A DNA stretch of 64,000 nucleotides. Source: Candidatus Limnocylindrales bacterium (GTDB lineage Bacteria; Desulfobacterota; Binatia; UBA1149; CAITLU01). The translations under genes and the position numbers were made by a program. The stretch spans positions 62,001 through 126,000 of the forward strand of contig DASPNR010000030.1 in the NCBI GenBank assembly GCA_035626395.1. Reading direction: 5' to 3'. The notes below the pieces were generated by a model. It was not told the DNA's origin, searched no databases, and was given only the letters and a program-made list of their open reading frames with translations. Below are positions 61,333 through 64,000 of the stretch, piece after piece. Every line of letters starts with the position of its first letter. Position 1 is the first letter of the stretch.

Positions 61333-61821
61333 TCAGAGCAGGGACAGGACCTGGGCGATGTGCGTGGTCGGGTCGACCTTCGGCAGCGCGTGCGCGATGC
61401 GGCCGTGCTCATCGATCACGTAGGTGATGCGGCGCGCGTTCCTGGCGCTCGCGCTGTCGCAGGCGCCATAGGCGAGGCCGACGGTGCGGGTGGTGTCGCA
61501 GAGCAGGGGAAACGGGTAGCCGAACTTCTCGGCGAACGCCTTGTTGTCGGCGGCGTCATCGAAGCTGCAGCCGAGAATGCGCGCGCCGCGAGCGGTGAAC
61601 TGGTCGTAGCGGTCGCGGAAGCTGTTGCCTTCGATGGTGCAGCCCGGCGTATCCGCCTTGGGAAAGAACCACAGCACGATTTTTTTTCCCCGCAGCGCCG
61701 ACAGCGCCACGGTCGTGCCGTCGTGGGCTTTGACGCTGAATTCAGGCGCTGCCGTGCCGGGCTCCAGCATCTTCGGCGGTCCCTGTTCCCTGCCCAGCAG
61801 CTTGCGCAGAATGCTTCGCAA
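61333..61821 (-). CDS. bcp: Peroxiredoxin (Bcp/AhpC-TSA type), apparently 1-Cys
   Basis: A 162-residue peroxiredoxin: APEFSVKAHDGTTVALSALR, KKIVLWFFPKADTPGCTIEG with the peroxidatic Cys, then FRDRYDQFTARGARILGCSF and ITYVIDEHGRIAHALPKVD. The resolving Cys five residues after the peroxidatic Cys, found in many Bcp proteins, is replaced (CTIEGNS), so it may act as a 1-Cys enzyme or use another Cys. I prefer TTG 61821 (RSILRKLLGREQGPPKMLEP) because GGGAG lies 9 nt upstream; ATG 61770 is the alternative with no Shine-Dalgarno. It is divergent from the disulfide-repeat protein. Confidence 0.85.
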   Translation of the reverse strand: MRSILRKLLGREQGPPKMLEPGTAAPEFSVKAHDGTTVALSALRGKKIVLWFFPKADTPGCTIEGNSFRDRYDQFTARGARILGCSFDDAADNKAFAEKFGYPFPLLCDTTRTVGLAYGACDSASARNARRITYVIDEHGRIAHALPKVDPTTHIAQVLSLL

Positions 61822-62022
61822 CTCCGTATTCTCCCGTATGTTCCAGCGTCTCTGACGCTCAGTCTCGACGAGGGCGCGCGCGCAGGCAACGAAACCCGTG
61901 CACGCAGATGCCCCATAAGGACGCACCAGCCCTCCAGCCAGCTCCGCGCCTTCCGGCTATGGCACTTAGGACGTGATAAAATATAACTAGCTGATTTTAC
62001 ACAACTTTCCGGATCAACCCGC

Positions 62023-62051
62023 TTGTCGGCCGCGCTTATGCCCCCTATAGT
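62023..62051 (+). promoter_or_regulatory. Promoter of the disulfide-repeat protein gene (leaderless geometry)
   Basis: TTGTCG (62023-62028), 17-bp spacer, TATAGT (62046-62051), then 7 nt to ATG 62059. No Shine-Dalgarno exists, so the transcript would begin at or beside the start codon. An unusually AT-rich stretch (about 61970-62010, GATAAAATATAACTAG and GATTTTACAC) lies just upstream and could act as an UP element or a promoter for the divergent peroxiredoxin. Confidence 0.55.
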
Positions 62052-62058
62052 CCGGCGC

Positions 62059-64000
62059 ATGGACAGACCGGCGGTCGGGGGCCGGCGTCTGTTCCTCCTC
62101 CTGGCTTCCATCGTCCCATGGATTGCACTGGTGGTGGGCATTCAGCCGGCCTCAGCACAATCAAACGCAGAAGCGAGCTGCTACAGCGGCAAGCTCGCCG
62201 CATCGAAGTACGGCGCCAAGCAGCTGGGCAAGTGCCACGCAGGATTCGCCAAGGGCGGAACCGCGGCCTCGCTCGACTACTGCCTGGACAAGGTCACCAC
62301 CGCCACGGCGGCCAGGGTCGCCGCAGCCGATGCCGCGGCCGATCGCTACGGCTTCCTGTGCCCGGGCGACATGGACAGCCTGGCGCTGGACGGTCACGAC
62401 GGCTGGCAGACCAGCGCCGTCGAGAACCTCCTCTTCCAGGCCAACGTCATGCCCAACGCGTGCGTGCAGAAGCGCGCCGTGCTGCTCAGCAAGTACGCAT
62501 CCAAATATGCCGACTGCAGCAGCCGCGGGTTCGCCTCCTCGCCCGAAGCCATCGACGCCTGCGCGGCGAGCACTCTGGCTGCCGCCAAGGTCGGGTGGGG
62601 AAAAGCGGGCACGTGCGCGACAGCCGATTTCGACACCGCGCGCGCCGCCGTGGACGCAGCCATCGACGCGCAGGCCGCGATGCTTCGCGTCCGCTGCGGC
62701 AATGGCGAGACCGAAGGCTTCGAGCAGTGCGACGATGCCGACGATCAGCCCGGCGACGGCTGCGAGCCCGACTGCACCCTGACGCTTCGCTGCGGCAACG
62801 GCATCACCCAACCCGACAACAACGAGCAGTGCGACGACGGCAACCAGGTCCTCGGCGACGGCTGCGACAACGCCTGCCTGATCGAGGAATGCGGCAATGC
62901 GGTCGTCCAGTTCGGCGAGGCCTGCGACACCGGTGGCGAAAGCGCTGCCTGCGACGACGACTGCACGCCCGTCTCCTGCGGCGACGGCAATGCCAACCAG
63001 GCCGGCAACGAGCAGTGCGACGATGCCGGCCAGTCGGCGGCGTGCGACGCCAACTGCACGGTCGCGGTCTGCGGCGACGGCACGGTCAATGCCGCTCGCG
63101 GCGAAGCCTGCGACGGCGCCGGGGAGACCGCCGCCTGCGACGCGGACTGCACGGCCGCCACCTGCGGCGACGGCACCCGCAACGCCACCCGCGGCGAGCA
63201 GTGCGACACCGCCGGCGAGAGCGCCTCGTGCGACAGCAACTGCACGCTGGCCACCTGCGGCGACGGCACCCACAACGCCACCCGCGGCGAGCAGTGCGAC
63301 ACCTCGGGTCAGAGCTCGTCCTGCGACACCGACTGCACGCTCGCCGTCTGCGGCGACGGCACGACCAACGCAGCCCGCGGCGAGCAGTGCGACGACGGCG
63401 GCGAGTCGGCCGGCTGCGACTCCAACTGCACCGTCGCGACCTGCGGCGACGGCACCCGCAACGCCACCCGCGGTGAGCAGTGCGACACGGCCGGCCAGAG
63501 CGCGACCTGCGACACCGACTGCACCAACGCCTTCTGCGGCGACGGCACCCTCAACGTCTCGGCCAGCGAGCAGTGCGACGCGGCCGGGGAATCGGCCGGC
63601 TGCGACGTCGACTGCACCGCCGCCACGTGCGGTGACTCCACACTCAACCTGACGGCGAACGAGCAGTGCGACGACGGCAATGTCGTCCCCGACGACGGCT
63701 GCGATGCCACCTGCCACGAGGAAGGCTGCGGCGACGACTGGCGCCAGTCGGACGAGGAATGCGACGACGGCAATGCGCAGTCCGGCGACGGCTGCTCCTC
63801 GAGCTGCGACCGCGAGGAGTGCGCTCTGGTGGACGGCGTCGTCAAGTGCCGCTACTGCCCCGCCGGCAGCAGCCCGAACGCCAGCTACACGGCGTGCGTG
63901 TGCGATGCCGGCTACAGTCTCGTCAACGGCTCGTGCGTGGACATCGACGAGTGCGCGCTGGGCACGCACACCTGCACGGGATCCAACCCCTGCGTCAACG
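62059..64000 (+). CDS. Secreted protein with twelve Myxococcus-type disulfide repeats (3' end beyond window)
   Basis: 647 residues are present with no stop before the window end. A signal peptide (LFLLLASIVPWIALVVGIQ, cleavage after PASA) is followed by a helical cysteine module (about 35-205) in two halves (CYSGKLAASKYGAKQLGKC; CVQKRAVLLSKYASKYADC). Twelve cysteine repeats of about 31 residues come next (CGDGTRNATRGEQCDTAGES, CDSNCTLAT type), then a Cys-rich segment (CRYCPAGSSPNASYTACVCD) and an EGF-like motif (DIDECALGTHTCTGSNPC). These repeats form disulfide-linked stalks on cell-surface proteins. The gene is easy to miss because it runs off the window and a long antisense frame mirrors it. 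The module order matches the protein at 59180. Confidence 0.85.
   Translation, partial: MDRPAVGGRRLFLLLASIVPWIALVVGIQPASAQSNAEASCYSGKLAASKYGAKQLGKCHAGFAKGGTAASLDYCLDKVTTATAARVAAADAAADRYGFLCPGDMDSLALDGHDGWQTSAVENLLFQANVMPNACVQKRAVLLSKYASKYADCSSRGFASSPEAIDACAASTLAAAKVGWGKAGTCATADFDTARAAVDAAIDAQAAMLRVRCGNGETEGFEQCDDADDQPGDGCEPDCTLTLRCGNGITQPDNNEQCDDGNQVLGDGCDNACLIEECGNAVVQFGEACDTGGESAACDDDCTPVSCGDGNANQAGNEQCDDAGQSAACDANCTVAVCGDGTVNAARGEACDGAGETAACDADCTAATCGDGTRNATRGEQCDTAGESASCDSNCTLATCGDGTHNATRGEQCDTSGQSSSCDTDCTLAVCGDGTTNAARGEQCDDGGESAGCDSNCTVATCGDGTRNATRGEQCDTAGQSATCDTDCTNAFCGDGTLNVSASEQCDAAGESAGCDVDCTAATCGDSTLNLTANEQCDDGNVVPDDGCDATCHEEGCGDDWRQSDEECDDGNAQSGDGCSSSCDREECALVDGVVKCRYCPAGSSPNASYTACVCDAGYSLVNGSCVDIDECALGTHTCTGSNPCVN
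62695..63819 (+). repeat. Array of twelve coding cysteine repeats, about 93 nt each
   Basis: Each unit begins with Cys-Gly (TGCGGC...) and encodes CG(D/N)G ... (E/Q)QCD ... CD..CT. Units 5 to 9 are nearly identical in spacing (31 residues) and share DNA blocks such as TGCGGCGACGGCACCCGCAA, while the outer units are more divergent. This suggests expansion from the centre. Confidence 0.85.

Noticed and set aside
62161..63969. 602-codon open frame on the minus strand
   Set aside because: It is the exact antisense of the codons of the disulfide-repeat protein; its product is low-complexity Ala/Val/Gly with no domain, while the plus frame has a signal peptide and regular Cys repeats.
1..64000. 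tRNA, rRNA, integrase or plasmid/phage features
   Set aside because: I saw no tRNA-like cloverleaf, no rRNA core sequence, and no integrase, transposase or phage structural protein in any frame with recognisable motifs.

Overview
This window is a GC-rich bacterial chromosome segment with tightly packed genes. It contains no rRNA, tRNA, CRISPR array, phage block or transposase gene that I can see. Several traits suggest an uncultured deltaproteobacterium-like lineage such as Myxococcota or Binatota: cysteine-rich 'Myxococcus disulfide repeat' surface proteins at the right end, scattered acyl-CoA and FAD enzymes, an alkyl-DHAP-synthase-like gene, a sigma-54 activator, and many lipoproteins. The lineage is an inference, because no 16S or marker set is present. 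One gene at each edge is cut by the window (hemG on the left, a disulfide-repeat protein on the right).

Left part (1-20 kb): a heme operon on the minus strand with a fused HemD-HemE and a partial HemG, a CBS-domain protein, a 127/128-bp tandem repeat, an aldehyde dehydrogenase and a thioredoxin-like DUF255 lipoprotein. These are followed by a two-gene ArsS unit, a translationally coupled pair of secreted proteins, a membrane histidine kinase, a GlxA-type regulator divergent from a DUF6010 membrane protein, and a TPR lipoprotein. A sigma-54 response regulator faces a TetR gene that has a textbook -24/-12 promoter. The TetR gene is followed by two small membrane ORFs; the second carries an in-frame block of palindromes.

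Middle (20-38 kb): LLM oxidoreductase, acyl-CoA synthetase, a large MEDS-PAS-histidine kinase-receiver hybrid, pdxH divergent from a carotenoid oxygenase with a clear promoter/operator, and a lipoprotein that joins a LolB-like domain to a methyltransferase. A minus-strand run then reads prepilin/FG-GAP fusion, enoyl-CoA hydratase, class A penicillin-binding protein, esterase lipoprotein, MgtC-like protein.

Right part (38-64 kb): a long plus-strand run (DUF1499, AddB-like nuclease, AddA-like helicase, crotonase, PPOX-fold protein, DsbA-like protein, M20 amidohydrolase) with several stop/start overlaps. After it come a DUF99 protein, an acyl-CoA synthetase, two GT2 glycosyltransferases, an AGPS-like flavoenzyme, a four-helix membrane protein and an ACAD10/11-like dehydrogenase. 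The last section is a surface-protein region: a DUF6600 protein with a long Arg/Gln/Glu repeat tail, a beta-helix lipoprotein, a peroxiredoxin, and a secreted protein with twelve disulfide repeats. The beta-helix lipoprotein and the disulfide-repeat protein share an N-terminal duplicated helical cysteine module that I do not recognise as a named family.

At the DNA level there are two related REP-like palindromic elements 31 kb apart, several strong hairpins between converging genes, and a set of starts with a -10-like box 5-7 nt before the start codon and no Shine-Dalgarno, which suggests leaderless mRNAs.
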